From contig CAMAXE010000002.1 of NCBI GenBank assembly GCA_945862145.1, positions 136,284-200,283 of the forward strand: DNA of 64,000 bases, given 5' to 3'. The stretch comes from Klebsiella pneumoniae. GTDB taxonomy: Bacteria > Pseudomonadota > Gammaproteobacteria > Pseudomonadales > UBA5518. A program made the position numbers and the translations under genes. The stretch's first letter is position 1; each line of letters starts with the position of its first letter. The notes beneath the pieces were generated by a model. That model was not told where the DNA came from and did no database searches. It was given only the letters and a program-made list of their open reading frames with translations. This document shows, in pieces, positions 10,185 to 19,419 of the stretch.

Positions 10185-10625
10185 TCAGTCGCGATGTCCG
10201 CCATCGGTGGGTTGCAGCGGTTTCCAAGCAACTGCTTTCATTTCCACGAGCAGGTGCGGGTGTGGCAACTGGTGTACCGCCACGGTGGTACGGGTGGGGC
10301 CGCTGACGTCAAAGTATTCTCCATAGGTCTCGTTGTAACCCGGGAAGTCCCGCATATCCACCAGGAAGGAAGAGATCTCCACCACGTCGGCGAGGTCCGC
10401 GCCCGCAGCCTGCAGGATGTCCCGGATATTCTCGATCACGGCACGGGTCTGGGCGCGGATGTCCAATTGCACCGTGCCCTCGGGTCCTGTCTCGACGCCC
10501 ACGTAACTGTTGTCAGGGCGGCGCGAACTGGTGCCCGAAACGAAGATGAAATCCCCCGCGCGGCGGAAGTGCGGAAAGCGCCCCAGGGGCTTTGCCTTGC
10601 CGCTCACGACCTCGCTCTGTTTCAT
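10185..10625 (-). CDS. amnD: 2-aminomuconate deaminase (Rid family)
   Basis: A 146-residue YjgF/YER057c/Rid-family protein matching AmnD/NbzE-type 2-aminomuconate deaminases: [80 protein letters not shown]. The segment [19 protein letters not shown] is typical of this subfamily rather than of RutC or RidA. It releases ammonia from 2-aminomuconate to give 4-oxalocrotonate. Its ATG overlaps the TGA of amnE (ATGA), indicating translational coupling. The longer ORF start at 10814 lies inside amnE and is not used. Confidence 0.85.
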   Translation of the reverse strand: MKQSEVVSGKAKPLGRFPHFRRAGDFIFVSGTSSRRPDNSYVGVETGPEGTVQLDIRAQTRAVIENIRDILQAAGADLADVVEISSFLVDMRDFPGYNETYGEYFDVSGPTRTTVAVHQLPHPHLLVEMKAVAWKPLQPTDGGHRD

Positions 10626-11428
10626 GCTCGCGTCTCCCGCGTGCCGGAAACGATAAAACCGGTCTCGCCCAGCATGCCGGCCCGTGTGCTCACCCGCATG
10701 CCGGGCGCGAGCGCGTGTGCCGCCGTGGCAGCACCTGCCAGCACGATCCAGCCAGCGGCGAGCCCGGAGCCGTCGACGGAAGCCAGACGTGCGGCTTCGA
10801 TCAATGATTCCCATGGATTGCCGAGGATCGCGGCCGATGTGCCACTTTCGACCACCTGCCCGTCCACCAGCAGCGCCATGTCGAGTTCGTTGCTGCCGAG
10901 CAGGGAGGGATCAACCCACGTGCCGGTCACAAAGGCCGAGGACGAGGAGTTGTCGGCCACCACATCGGTGAGCGAGAAGCGGAAATTCGCGTAGCGCGAA
11001 TCGATGATCTCTATTGCGGGCGCGACGGCATCCACCGCCGCCATTGCCTGCGCAAGGCTCACGCTGCCCGCGAGTGGGCGCGCAAGGCGAAAGGCGATTT
11101 CAGGCTCTGCGCGCGGATGGATGAAGCGCCCGAAGGGCAGTTCTGCCCCTGCGTCCAGATGCATGGCATCCGTGAGCCGCCCCCAGATCAGGTCCGAGAC
11201 ACCCATCTGCAGCATTTTGGCGCGGCTGGTGAAGCCCATCTTCACGCCAACCTGCCGTTCGCCGCGTGCGAGCCGGCGACCTATCGAGGCGGCTTGTACC
11301 GCGTACGCGGCCTCGAGGTCGAGCGCGGTGTCTGCCGAGAGCTGCGCCACGGCCTGCGCCTCGCGCGCTGCGCCGTCGAGGCGAGCGGCGAGCGTGTCGA
11401 TGTCTGCTGTATTCAGAGCTTGATGCAT
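10622..11428 (-). CDS. amnE: 4-oxalocrotonate decarboxylase
   Basis: A 268-residue member of the 2-oxopent-4-enoate hydratase / 4-oxalocrotonate decarboxylase family. The blocks [46 protein letters not shown], and [20 protein letters not shown] followed by DNSSSS resemble the decarboxylase branch (AmnE/NbzD/XylI type). The enzyme decarboxylates 4-oxalocrotonate to 2-oxopent-4-enoate with a divalent metal. Decarboxylase and hydratase are homologous, and this is the only member in the window, so one of the two steps is unrepresented here. It overlaps the end of amnC by 16 bases and amnD by 4 bases. Confidence 0.82.
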   Translation of the reverse strand: MHQALNTADIDTLAARLDGAAREAQAVAQLSADTALDLEAAYAVQAASIGRRLARGERQVGVKMGFTSRAKMLQMGVSDLIWGRLTDAMHLDAGAELPFGRFIHPRAEPEIAFRLARPLAGSVSLAQAMAAVDAVAPAIEIIDSRYANFRFSLTDVVADNSSSSAFVTGTWVDPSLLGSNELDMALLVDGQVVESGTSAAILGNPWESLIEAARLASVDGSGLAAGWIVLAGAATAAHALAPGMRVSTRAGMLGETGFIVSGTRETRA

Positions 11429-12918
11429 ATGGTCGAGGGTTCCGCAAAGAAATCGAGCGAGTGCATGCCGCCCTCGCGTCCGAAGCCGGAGAGTTTAACG
11501 CCGCCGAATGGTGTGCGCAGGTCGCGCAGGTACCAGCAGTTCACCCACACCATGCCGGCCTGGATGCGCTCGGCCACGCGGTGCGCGCGGGACAGGTTGC
11601 TCGTCCACACCACGCCGGCAAGGCCGAAGTCGCTGTCGTTGGCGAGCGCCACGGCCTCGTCTTCTGTGTCAAAGGGGGCGATATGGCAAATCGGCCCGAA
11701 GATCTCCTCGCGCAGCGCCTGCGCGTGCCGGGCTAGCCCTGTGATCACGGTTGGCTCCACCCAAGCGCCGTCATCGCGGGCATCACCGAAGCGCGGCACG
11801 CCGCCGCCGCACGCAAAGCGGGCGCCGTCCGCGCGCGCCTGTTCATAACACCCCAGCACCTTGTCGCGGTGCGCGGTGGAGATCATGGGGCCCATATCGG
11901 TGTCTGCCTCCGAGGGCCAGCCGAGCCGCAGTGCCCGTGCGTGCGCTGCCACGCGCTCCACGAAAGCCTCGAACACGGAGCGTTCGACGTACACCCGCTC
12001 GGTGCACATGCACACCTGGCCACCATTGGTGAACGAGGATCGCGCCACACCCGCCGCCGCGGCCTCCAGATCGGCATCCGCGAAGACCAGCGCCGCGTTC
12101 TTGCCGCCGAGTTCGAAGCACAGTTTCTTCAGCGTGGGCGAAGCGCTTTTCATGATGGCGGTGCCGGTGCGCGATTCGCCCGTGAAGCTCACGCCCGCAA
12201 TGCCCGGATGTGTGCACAGGAACTCGCCGGTAGCCCCCGGCCCGCCCCCGTGCAGCAGGTTGAAGGCGCCAGGCGGAAAACCCACGCGGTCGATCACCTC
12301 GGCGAGCAGCGTGGCCGTGGAGGGTGTTTCCTCCGAGGGCTTGGCGATCACCGCGTTGCCGGTGGCGAGCGCGGGTGCGACCTTCCAGGTGAGCAGCAGA
12401 AGCGGCAGGTTCCACGGCGCGATCACCGCCACCACGCCGAGCGGCCGGTGAACGGTGTAGTTCAGTGCGCGCTGGCCGTCTGCGGTATGCGTGTGAAAGC
12501 ACTCACCGGCGCGTGCCTGCGCCAGCTCCGCGAAGGCACGGAAATTGGCGGCCCCACGAGGAATGTCGATACTGCGGGCCTGTGTGAGCGACTTGCCGGT
12601 GTCGGCCATCTCGGCGGCCACGAAATCGTCGAAGCGCTGCTCGATGCCATCGGCCACAGCGCGCAGCAGGCGCAAGCGCTCCGCTGGCGCCATCGCGCCC
12701 CAGTCGCCCGCAAGAGCTGTCTGGGCTGCCGCCACGGCCGCATCGACCATGGACGCATCTGCGGCCAGCACTTCGCCCACCAAGCGGCCATCCACCGGAC
12801 TCAGGTTGGGAAAGGGTGTCCCGGCGTCAATGAAGCGCCCGGCGATGTAGTTGCGCGCGATCCTCGGGGGCGTGTCCTTGCTCCCGACGGGAGGCGGGCT
12901 GTGGCTTTTGCCTGTCAC
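11413..12918 (-). CDS. amnC: 2-aminomuconic 6-semialdehyde dehydrogenase
   Basis: A 501-residue NAD-dependent aldehyde dehydrogenase. Landmarks: cofactor-site motif VVAVIAPWNLPLLLLTWK, Glu region KKLCFELGGKNAALVFADAD, catalytic Cys in SSFTNGGQVCMCTERVYVE and the late block REEIFGPICHIAPFDTEDEA. The C-M-C-T-ERV sequence is typical of hydroxymuconic and aminomuconic semialdehyde dehydrogenases. It oxidises the ring-cleavage product to 2-aminomuconate, preventing spontaneous closure to picolinate. First gene of the minus-strand amn transcript, so its promoter lies in 12919-13094. Its end overlaps the start of amnE by 16 bases. Confidence 0.83.
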   Translation of the reverse strand: MTGKSHSPPPVGSKDTPPRIARNYIAGRFIDAGTPFPNLSPVDGRLVGEVLAADASMVDAAVAAAQTALAGDWGAMAPAERLRLLRAVADGIEQRFDDFVAAEMADTGKSLTQARSIDIPRGAANFRAFAELAQARAGECFHTHTADGQRALNYTVHRPLGVVAVIAPWNLPLLLLTWKVAPALATGNAVIAKPSEETPSTATLLAEVIDRVGFPPGAFNLLHGGGPGATGEFLCTHPGIAGVSFTGESRTGTAIMKSASPTLKKLCFELGGKNAALVFADADLEAAAAGVARSSFTNGGQVCMCTERVYVERSVFEAFVERVAAHARALRLGWPSEADTDMGPMISTAHRDKVLGCYEQARADGARFACGGGVPRFGDARDDGAWVEPTVITGLARHAQALREEIFGPICHIAPFDTEDEAVALANDSDFGLAGVVWTSNLSRAHRVAERIQAGMVWVNCWYLRDLRTPFGGVKLSGFGREGGMHSLDFFAEPSTICIKL

Positions 12919-13094
12919 GGGCGAGTCTCGAGGGTGGATCGTTGGTGCGGGTCGAACCCTAACCGCTTTGATCTGCTCAGTCCACGGCGAGCATAAAATA
13001 GAGCGTAGCGGTCAGCGCTGGGTGATCACTGCAGCGATTGCGCGCACCGGCCATGGCTGGCCTAATCCCGGCGCCACACACGCGGGAGAATTGC
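12919..13094. promoter_or_regulatory. Divergent intergenic region between amnC and SDR gene
   Basis: 176 bases between two divergently transcribed genes. On the plus strand TAAAAT at 12994-12999 could be a -10 box for the SDR gene, but no well-spaced -35 is visible. The amn transcript must also start here or inside it. No regulator gene is adjacent and no clear operator palindrome is seen. Confidence 0.3.
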
Positions 13095-13862
13095 ATGGGC
13101 AGGGTAGACGGCAAGGTCGTGATCATCACCGGGGCACTGGGCGGTATCGGCCGCGCGGATGCCGCGCTCTTTGCCCGCGAGGGCGCGCGCCTCGTGCTCA
13201 CCGACATCACTGACAAGGGCGCGGATGATCTGCTGGGGTCACTGGGCGCCGAGGCGGTGTTCCTGCGCCAAGACGTGAGCAGCGAGGACGACTGGGCCCG
13301 TGTGGTGGCTACCGCCGAGCAACGCTTCGGGCGGCTCGATGCGCTGGTAAATAACGCCGGGATGATGGTGCTCGGCAACGTGACCGATACTTCATTCGCC
13401 GACTGGCGCCGCGTGATGTCGGTGAATCTGGACGGCGTGTTCCTCGGCTGCCGTGCGGCACTTCCCGCGATTGAGCGCGCAGGGGGCGGATCGATCGTGA
13501 ACATCTCCTCGATCGCGGCCATGCACGGCATGCCGTACGTTGCCGCCTATTGCGCCAGCAAGGGCGGCGTGCGCTCGCTTACCAAGGCGGTGGCGGTGCA
13601 GTGCCGTCAGGCCAAGAACAACGTGCGCTGCAACTCCGTGCATCCCGATGGCGTGAAGACGCCCATGGTGGTCAAGGTTGCCACCGGGCAGGATTCCGCC
13701 ACGCGGGAAGAGATCGAGTCCATCACCGGCTTCAGTGATCGCTTCTGCGAGCCAGAGGACATTGCCGCGGTGGTGCTGTTCCTGGTCTCGGACGAGTCGC
13801 GCTACGTGAACGGCGCGGAGATCCTGGTCGACAACGCGGCTCTCGTGACGGGGCCTGCCTGA
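13095..13862 (+). CDS. Short-chain dehydrogenase/reductase (3-alpha/20-beta-HSD-like)
   Basis: A 255-residue classical SDR with Rossmann fold: nucleotide-binding TGALGGIG near residue 13, NNAG motif (LVNNAGMMV), catalytic Ser in NISSIAA and YxxxK as YCASK. D38-type acidic residue (TDITD) after beta-2 favours NAD(H). The CSVHPDGVKTPM segment resembles hydroxysteroid dehydrogenase-like and cyclic-alcohol SDRs. It would oxidise or reduce a secondary alcohol or ketone. The ATG at 13095 is used since it begins the usual GR-x-DGKV-IITG pattern and follows GGGAGAA. Its substrate is unknown; it is divergent from the amn genes and convergent with the large kinase gene. Confidence 0.85.
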   Translation: MGRVDGKVVIITGALGGIGRADAALFAREGARLVLTDITDKGADDLLGSLGAEAVFLRQDVSSEDDWARVVATAEQRFGRLDALVNNAGMMVLGNVTDTSFADWRRVMSVNLDGVFLGCRAALPAIERAGGGSIVNISSIAAMHGMPYVAAYCASKGGVRSLTKAVAVQCRQAKNNVRCNSVHPDGVKTPMVVKVATGQDSATREEIESITGFSDRFCEPEDIAAVVLFLVSDESRYVNGAEILVDNAALVTGPA

Positions 13863-13956
13863 TCCCGGGGGGGCAGCGCAACGCCCGGTAGCCGCGGGTA
13901 TGCCAGCGCGATGGCGCCAGTCGCCTCACGTCTCTCCCGGTTCGCTGCAGCTCCCG

Positions 13957-16900
13957 TCAGGCCCGCGGGAACTGCACCAGCCGGGCCGTGGGTGAACGGC
14001 GCAGGAACAGCCGCTCGATGTCCGCTGCCGGCACGGCCTTGCTGAGCAGGTAGCCCTGCAGGTAATGGCACTGCATGTCTTTCAGGAGCTGGCGTTGCAT
14101 GGTGGTTTCCACGCCCTCGGCGATCACCTCCACTTCCAGCGCCTGCGCCAGCGCGATGATCGTTCGTACGATGTCGGCATCGATACGGTTGCTCATCACC
14201 TCGGAGATGAATGCCCGGTCGATCTTGATGTAGTCGAGCGGGAAGCGCTTCAGGTAGCTCAACGAGGAGTAACCGGTACCGAAATCGTCGATCGCGAGCC
14301 GTGTGCCCATCGCTTTCAGATCGCGCAGCATCCCGATCATCTCGTCGGGCCGCTCCATGATCGCGCTCTCGGTGATTTCGAACTCGATGTACTCGGGCGC
14401 GATGCCGGCATCGGCGATCACCTCGCGGAAGTCCTCGACCAGTCCCGGGTTGGACAGCTGCCGCGCCGAGAGATTGATCGCGACCCGGGGCGTCTCGAAG
14501 CCGCGCGCCGTCCAGTCCGCCACCTGCGTGCAGACCGTGCAGAGCACCCAGCGGCCGATCTCGCTGATCAGCCCGGTGCGCTCGGCGAGTTCGATGAACT
14601 CCGCCGGCGGCACCAGTCCGCGGGTCGGGTGCTGCCAGCGGATCAAGGCCTCGTAGCCCGATACGACGCCGGTGCGCAGGTCCTCCTGCGGCTGGTAGTA
14701 GACCACCAGTTCCTCGCGGTCGATGGCGTTGCGCAACTCGTTCTCCGTCTCGAGTCGCGCGAGGCTCTCGGACTCGAGCCGCGCCTCGTAGAACTCCCAG
14801 GATTTTTTCCCCGTCTTGGCGTGGTACATCGCCATGTCGGCCGAGCGCAGCAGCGTGCCCGCGTCCCTGCCGTGCTCGGGATACACGGCTATGCCCATCG
14901 AACTGCCGAGCAGCATCTCGCGACCGAGGAGTACGAAGGGGCGGTTCACGTGATCGTGGATCTTGTCGGCGATGTTGCGGATCATTTCGTAGGAGCGCAC
15001 GCTGTCCAGCACGATGCAGAACTCGTCGCCCCCGAAACGGCCCACGAAGTCGCCCTTGCGCACGCAGTTGACGAGGCGCTCTGCGACGTACTTCAACAGC
15101 AGGTCGCCGGCCTCGTGGCCCAGCGTGTCGTTCACCAGCTTGAAGTCGTCGAGGTCGAGGAAGAGCAGCGCGAACTGTTTGTCGCTTCGCACGGCCTCGG
15201 CGAGAAGCGTCTCCATGTGCTCATTGAACTTGGTGCGGTTCGGGCGCCCGGTGAGCGAATCGACATAGGCCAGTTGGTGCACCCTGGCCTCGGCGCTGCG
15301 TGCGGCGAGCAGGTGCTCGATGCGGCGTCGCAGCACTGAGTAGTTGATCGGCTTGGCGATGTAGTCGGTGGCGCCGGCGCTGAAGGCCTTGTCGACCGCG
15401 CCGTCGTCGTTCAGGCCGGTGACCAGCAGCAGCGGTATCCCGGCGCAGCCGGGCATGGCGCGAATCAGTGCGCAGGCGGTGAATCCGTCCATCACCGGCA
15501 TCATGCCGTCCATCACCACCAGATCGGGCGCCGTTTGGCGACAGATTTCCACTGCCTGCTGGCCATTGGCGGCCTCGGCTACCTCATAGCCCTCACCCAA
15601 CAGCGTCTCGCGCAGCGCGAAGCGCGATGCGCGGTCATCATCGACCACCAGTATCCGCGACTGTCGCGCGTCTGCTGCCTTCAATTCATCGCCGGGCGCC
15701 GGGCGGGACGTGCTGCTGCCTTCAAGCACGTGCCGCACGAGGTTGGCCTCGTAGACCAGCGACGAAACGAGATTCTCGCAGGCCGAGCGCACGCCGCTGC
15801 GGGCCTCCTGCTCGAGTGCGAGCGCGCGCTGGGCGAGGCGGTTTGCGCCAACATTGCCGGCCGCGCCCTTCAGGGTGTGCGCCACGCGCGTGATCCCGCT
15901 CATGTCGTGGGTTCCGGCGGCGGCGCGGAGTTCGTCGATGTAGCCGGGCAGATCCTCCAGGAACAGTCCCACCATCCGGTCCGCGGCAGGGCCGATCTGC
16001 TGGCGCAGATCGTCGAGGAACGCCTTGTCAACCACGGTGTTCGAGTTGCTGCGCGGGGGCAGCGATACCGTCGGTGCGGGCGCTGCCTCCTCGGGCGTAA
16101 GCCAGCGCCCGAGCGCTTCGCGCAGGACACCGAGCTTGATCGGCTTGGACAGGTAATCGTTCATGCCGGCCGACTGGCACTGTTCCATCGCACTCTTTTG
16201 CACGTTCGCGGTCATGGCCACCACGGGCACGGCCGAGAAGGCCGCGTTCATCTCGCGGATCCGGCGCGTCGCCTCGAAGCCGTCCATGCGCGGCATGTGG
16301 CAGTCCATCAGGATGAGGTCGAAGCGCTGCTCGCGCAGGCGCTCGAGGCACTCCAGCCCATCGGCCGCCAGCACGGCCTCGCAACCGAGGCGCTCCAGCA
16401 TGCCGATAGCCACTTCCTGGTTGGCGCGGTTGTCTTCGACCACAAGCACGCGGTTTCCCGAGAATGTCTCGCGTGAGGACGGAGCCGGAAAGCGGTTTAC
16501 GGCGCGCGCGGCAGGCTGCTCGGCGAGCAGGCTCCGGATGCAGTCATGCAGCATGCCGCGGCGCAGCGGCTTGGCCAGCGCCTGCGCGATGCGGATCCCC
16601 GGTAGCCAGACGCCGTCCGGGCGCGGCCGCACGCCGAGCCGGACCACGTGACGTGCCCCAGCGGCGAGCGCGGCAGCGATCTGCTGGGCCTCGTTGCCGA
16701 TCATGCCCTCGTCGATGATCGCGATGTCGAAGCGCTCCTGGCCGGCTGCATGACCGAGCGCGGCGAGCGTTGACTCGAGCGTGCCGGTGGCGGTGAGGCG
16801 CACGCGCTCGCCGAGCAGCATGCTCGCCACCGAACGGCGTACCAGCGGGTTGTCGTCGCAGAGCAGCACCGAGGCCACCTGCGCCAGCGGCAAGCTCGAG

Positions 16901-18459
16901 CGGTTGCCGAGTGAGTCGCCCTCGGCGCGTATCACGCGCAGTTCGAAGTGAAAGCAGCTGCCTTGGCCGGGCGTGCTGTCGACGCCGATCTCACCACCCA
17001 TCAGCCGCACCAGTTCGCGCGAGATCGAGAGGCCCAGCCCCGTGCCCCCGAAGCGGCGCGTGGTGGAGCTGTCGGCCTGCGAGAAGGGTTCGAAGATGCG
17101 CTTCTGCGCCGCCTGCTCGATGCCGATGCCGGTGTCACTCACCTCGAAACGCAGCCGCAGCCACTTGCCGTCTTCCTCGACCAGGCTGACCGCCAGGCCG
17201 ACACTGCCTTGTTCGGTGAACTTGATCGCATTGCCGAGCAGGTTGCACAGCACCTGTCCCAAGTGGTGCATGTCGCCCTGCACCTGGGCGGGGATGTTCT
17301 CGTCGACCACGCAGGCGAGCTCGATGTCCTTCGCCTGCGCCTGCGGTGTCACCAGTGCCAGCAGGTCCTCCAGCCGCTCGCGCGGATCGAAGGCGGACAC
17401 CTCCAGTTCCTCCTTGTCTTTCTCGACCTTGGAGAAGGTGAGGATGTCGTTGATCAGGCTGAGCAGCATGTCGGCGCTCGAGCGGGCTGTGCGCACGTAC
17501 TCGTGCTGCTTGTTGCCGAGCTCCATCTCGGAGACGAGGTCGAGCATCCCGATGACGCCGTTCAGCGGCGTACGTAGCTCGTGGCTCACGGTGCTGGCGA
17601 ATTCGTCCTTGGCCTTGGCGAGCTCGATTGCGCTGCGCAGCGCCTGGTCGAGCGCCACGCCCTGTTCGAGGGCGCGGTCGCGCGCCTCGGCGATCGCCTC
17701 GCCGCGGCTCTGCAGCACCTCCATCATGGTGTTGAAGGCGCGCTGCATCGCCACGATCTCGCGGGTTCCCGCAAGCGCGGCGCGCTCGTCGGGCGAGCCG
17801 TCCTGGGCCCGCCGCATGATGGCGGCAAGCTGGCGTATCGGCACGGTGAGCCGCGAGGTGATCGCCAGCAGCACCAACAGCATCAGCCCGGAAAGCAGCA
17901 CCGCCACCGTTAGGCTCGAACGCACGATCTCCGAGCGCATGCTGGAGAGCGTCTGGCGTGACATCACCAGTCGCACGCTGCCGAGCAGTTCGCGCGCGCT
18001 GCTGCCACTCGCGTCCGCGAACGGCGAGCCACCCTCGGCCGCACCCGACCAGACCGGCGCCTCGAAGGTCCAGGTATCGGCGTCGGAGCCGGTCAGCGTG
18101 GCGGTGGTGGGCGCGCGGGCGGGGTTTTCCTGGGCGGTTGCGCCTTCGCTCGCGTAGATCCTCTTGCCATCGGTATTCAGCAGTTCGACCGCAATCACGT
18201 CCGGAAAGCCAAGAAATCGCGTGGCGGCCTGGGAGGCGGATTCGGTGTCGCCGTAGAGGAGGGCGAGCGTGGACTGTGCGGCCAGCGAGCCGACCAGCTG
18301 CATGCCCTCGTCCTGCAGGCGACGCTGCACCGTCTCGCCGGACTGCTGCGAAATCACCAGACTGGAGGTGATGGCGAGCAGCAGCACGCAGGCGGTGAAG
18401 CTCAGTCCTATCAGATGCTGCAGGCTGAGCGAGCGAATCGGGCTTGGTTCATGAGGCAT
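13957..18459 (-). CDS. Hybrid sensor kinase with REC-REC-HPT-REC-GGDEF-EAL
   Basis: A 1500-residue membrane protein. Order by residue: TM1 12-37, periplasmic sensor about 38-181, TM2 182-201, HAMP 202-255, HisKA with H293 in VSHELRTP, HATPase (NLLGNAIKF, DTGIGI, GGTGLGLS) to about 510, divergent receiver with D583, second receiver with D719, HPT with H861 (VAHTLKGAAGN), third receiver with D984, GGDEF 1085-1250 with intact GGDEF at 1143-1147 and a RKGD inhibition site five residues before it, EAL 1250-1500 with EAL at 1270 and DDFGTGYSSL, EGVET conserved. So it carries a complete His-Asp-His-Asp relay ending on a receiver joined to c-di-GMP synthase and phosphodiesterase domains. It is the last gene of the operon headed by the TPP enzyme, 30 bases after the binding-protein gene, which probably presents its ligand. 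Confidence 0.93.
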   Translation of the reverse strand: MPHEPSPIRSLSLQHLIGLSFTACVLLLAITSSLVISQQSGETVQRRLQDEGMQLVGSLAAQSTLALLYGDTESASQAATRFLGFPDVIAVELLNTDGKRIYASEGATAQENPARAPTTATLTGSDADTWTFEAPVWSGAAEGGSPFADASGSSARELLGSVRLVMSRQTLSSMRSEIVRSSLTVAVLLSGLMLLVLLAITSRLTVPIRQLAAIMRRAQDGSPDERAALAGTREIVAMQRAFNTMMEVLQSRGEAIAEARDRALEQGVALDQALRSAIELAKAKDEFASTVSHELRTPLNGVIGMLDLVSEMELGNKQHEYVRTARSSADMLLSLINDILTFSKVEKDKEELEVSAFDPRERLEDLLALVTPQAQAKDIELACVVDENIPAQVQGDMHHLGQVLCNLLGNAIKFTEQGSVGLAVSLVEEDGKWLRLRFEVSDTGIGIEQAAQKRIFEPFSQADSSTTRRFGGTGLGLSISRELVRLMGGEIGVDSTPGQGSCFHFELRVIRAEGDSLGNRSSLPLAQVASVLLCDDNPLVRRSVASMLLGERVRLTATGTLESTLAALGHAAGQERFDIAIIDEGMIGNEAQQIAAALAAGARHVVRLGVRPRPDGVWLPGIRIAQALAKPLRRGMLHDCIRSLLAEQPAARAVNRFPAPSSRETFSGNRVLVVEDNRANQEVAIGMLERLGCEAVLAADGLECLERLREQRFDLILMDCHMPRMDGFEATRRIREMNAAFSAVPVVAMTANVQKSAMEQCQSAGMNDYLSKPIKLGVLREALGRWLTPEEAAPAPTVSLPPRSNSNTVVDKAFLDDLRQQIGPAADRMVGLFLEDLPGYIDELRAAAGTHDMSGITRVAHTLKGAAGNVGANRLAQRALALEQEARSGVRSACENLVSSLVYEANLVRHVLEGSSTSRPAPGDELKAADARQSRILVVDDDRASRFALRETLLGEGYEVAEAANGQQAVEICRQTAPDLVVMDGMMPVMDGFTACALIRAMPGCAGIPLLLVTGLNDDGAVDKAFSAGATDYIAKPINYSVLRRRIEHLLAARSAEARVHQLAYVDSLTGRPNRTKFNEHMETLLAEAVRSDKQFALLFLDLDDFKLVNDTLGHEAGDLLLKYVAERLVNCVRKGDFVGRFGGDEFCIVLDSVRSYEMIRNIADKIHDHVNRPFVLLGREMLLGSSMGIAVYPEHGRDAGTLLRSADMAMYHAKTGKKSWEFYEARLESESLARLETENELRNAIDREELVVYYQPQEDLRTGVVSGYEALIRWQHPTRGLVPPAEFIELAERTGLISEIGRWVLCTVCTQVADWTARGFETPRVAINLSARQLSNPGLVEDFREVIADAGIAPEYIEFEITESAIMERPDEMIGMLRDLKAMGTRLAIDDFGTGYSSLSYLKRFPLDYIKIDRAFISEVMSNRIDADIVRTIIALAQALEVEVIAEGVETTMQRQLLKDMQCHYLQGYLLSKAVPAADIERLFLRRSPTARLVQFPRA

Positions 18460-18489
18460 GTGCGTGACTCCGTGCAGCGGCGGTTGCCA

Positions 18490-19419
18490 CTAGCGACTGG
18501 GGAAAACCATTTCAAATCGTTGATCCGCCGCGTTCAGGCCAAGGCCCAGGTGGTTCGCGGTGCGGATGTTGATGGCCGTGTGCAAATGCTCGAGCGGCTC
18601 CAGCGTATTGCCGCCCGCAGGCGGGTGTGCGGCGAGGCGTCCCAGCGCCCTGCCCATCGCCGTGTTGTCGGGAAAGAGCGCGAACAACGCGCCCTTCGGA
18701 ACATGCGCGATATTGCTCGAGAAAACTACGATGTTCCGATCCCATGCGGTGCGCAGGATCATCTGCAGCACCGAACTCTCGGCAAGGAAGGGCGAGCCTT
18801 GCGGGAGCCACAGCGCCTCGGTGGCCGGATCCATCTGCGCAAGGCGTTCACGATAGGCATTGGCGCCATCGCGCAGCGTGTCGCGGCGCAGCGCCTCGAG
18901 TGTGATGCCCTGGCTTTTCGCGGCGCTCTGGCCGAGCTCCACCAGCCAGTCGTTGTTGTCCGCGCCGTGCACCAGCGTCACGCGGGTCACCGTGGGCGCC
19001 AGTTCGTGCAGTGTGGCAAACAGGCGCGCCGGGGCGGGGACCATCGAGATGCCGCGCACGCCGTCGGGCAATTCCCCGGGACGCGCGAGCACCGCGCCAA
19101 CCACCCGGTCGAGGGGTGTTTTCAGGTCGCGCATCACATCAAGGCCGTACTTGCCAAGCAGCAGCACGCGCTGTGCGTCGCGTCCGGCGAGGCGTGCGGA
19201 GATGTCGTTCGCGTTCTCGGTGGTCGCCACCTCCTGCACGTCGGCGCGCTCGCCGAGTTCCTCCGTTATGCCTGCAACGATGGCGAGGAACGCCGCCCGG
19301 TAAGGCTCGCGCACGGTGGGGTAGATCACGGCAACCGGCCCGGTCTCGGCGGCCTGCGTGGTTCTGCATGGCAACAGGCTCAGGATGCATGCAAGGGCGA
19401 TCAGGGCCAGCCGCGTCAT
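18490..19419 (-). CDS. Periplasmic ABC-type substrate-binding protein (orphan)
   Basis: A 309-residue protein with signal peptide (MTRLALIALACILSLLPC...TTQA) and the two-lobed fold of the ABC_sub_bind family (PF04392-like): VAVIYPTVREPYRAAFLAIV, NANDISARLAGRDAQRVLLLG, TRVTLVHGADNNDWLVEL, EALWLPQGSPFLAESSVLQM. Members bind amino acids or other small molecules. No ABC permease or ATPase gene accompanies it; its partners are a TonB receptor and a membrane sensor kinase, so it more likely serves as a sensing co-receptor than in transport. The ATG at 19419 overlaps the stop of the upstream gene by four bases (ATGA); the longer ORF start at 19569 is rejected. Confidence 0.8.
   Translation of the reverse strand: MTRLALIALACILSLLPCRTTQAAETGPVAVIYPTVREPYRAAFLAIVAGITEELGERADVQEVATTENANDISARLAGRDAQRVLLLGKYGLDVMRDLKTPLDRVVGAVLARPGELPDGVRGISMVPAPARLFATLHELAPTVTRVTLVHGADNNDWLVELGQSAAKSQGITLEALRRDTLRDGANAYRERLAQMDPATEALWLPQGSPFLAESSVLQMILRTAWDRNIVVFSSNIAHVPKGALFALFPDNTAMGRALGRLAAHPPAGGNTLEPLEHLHTAINIRTANHLGLGLNAADQRFEMVFPSR

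Noticed and set aside
14065-15339. 424-codon plus-strand ORF, and similar long plus-strand ORFs to 18157
   Set aside because: Antisense shadows of the 1500-residue kinase gene; no motif and no fitting ribosome site.
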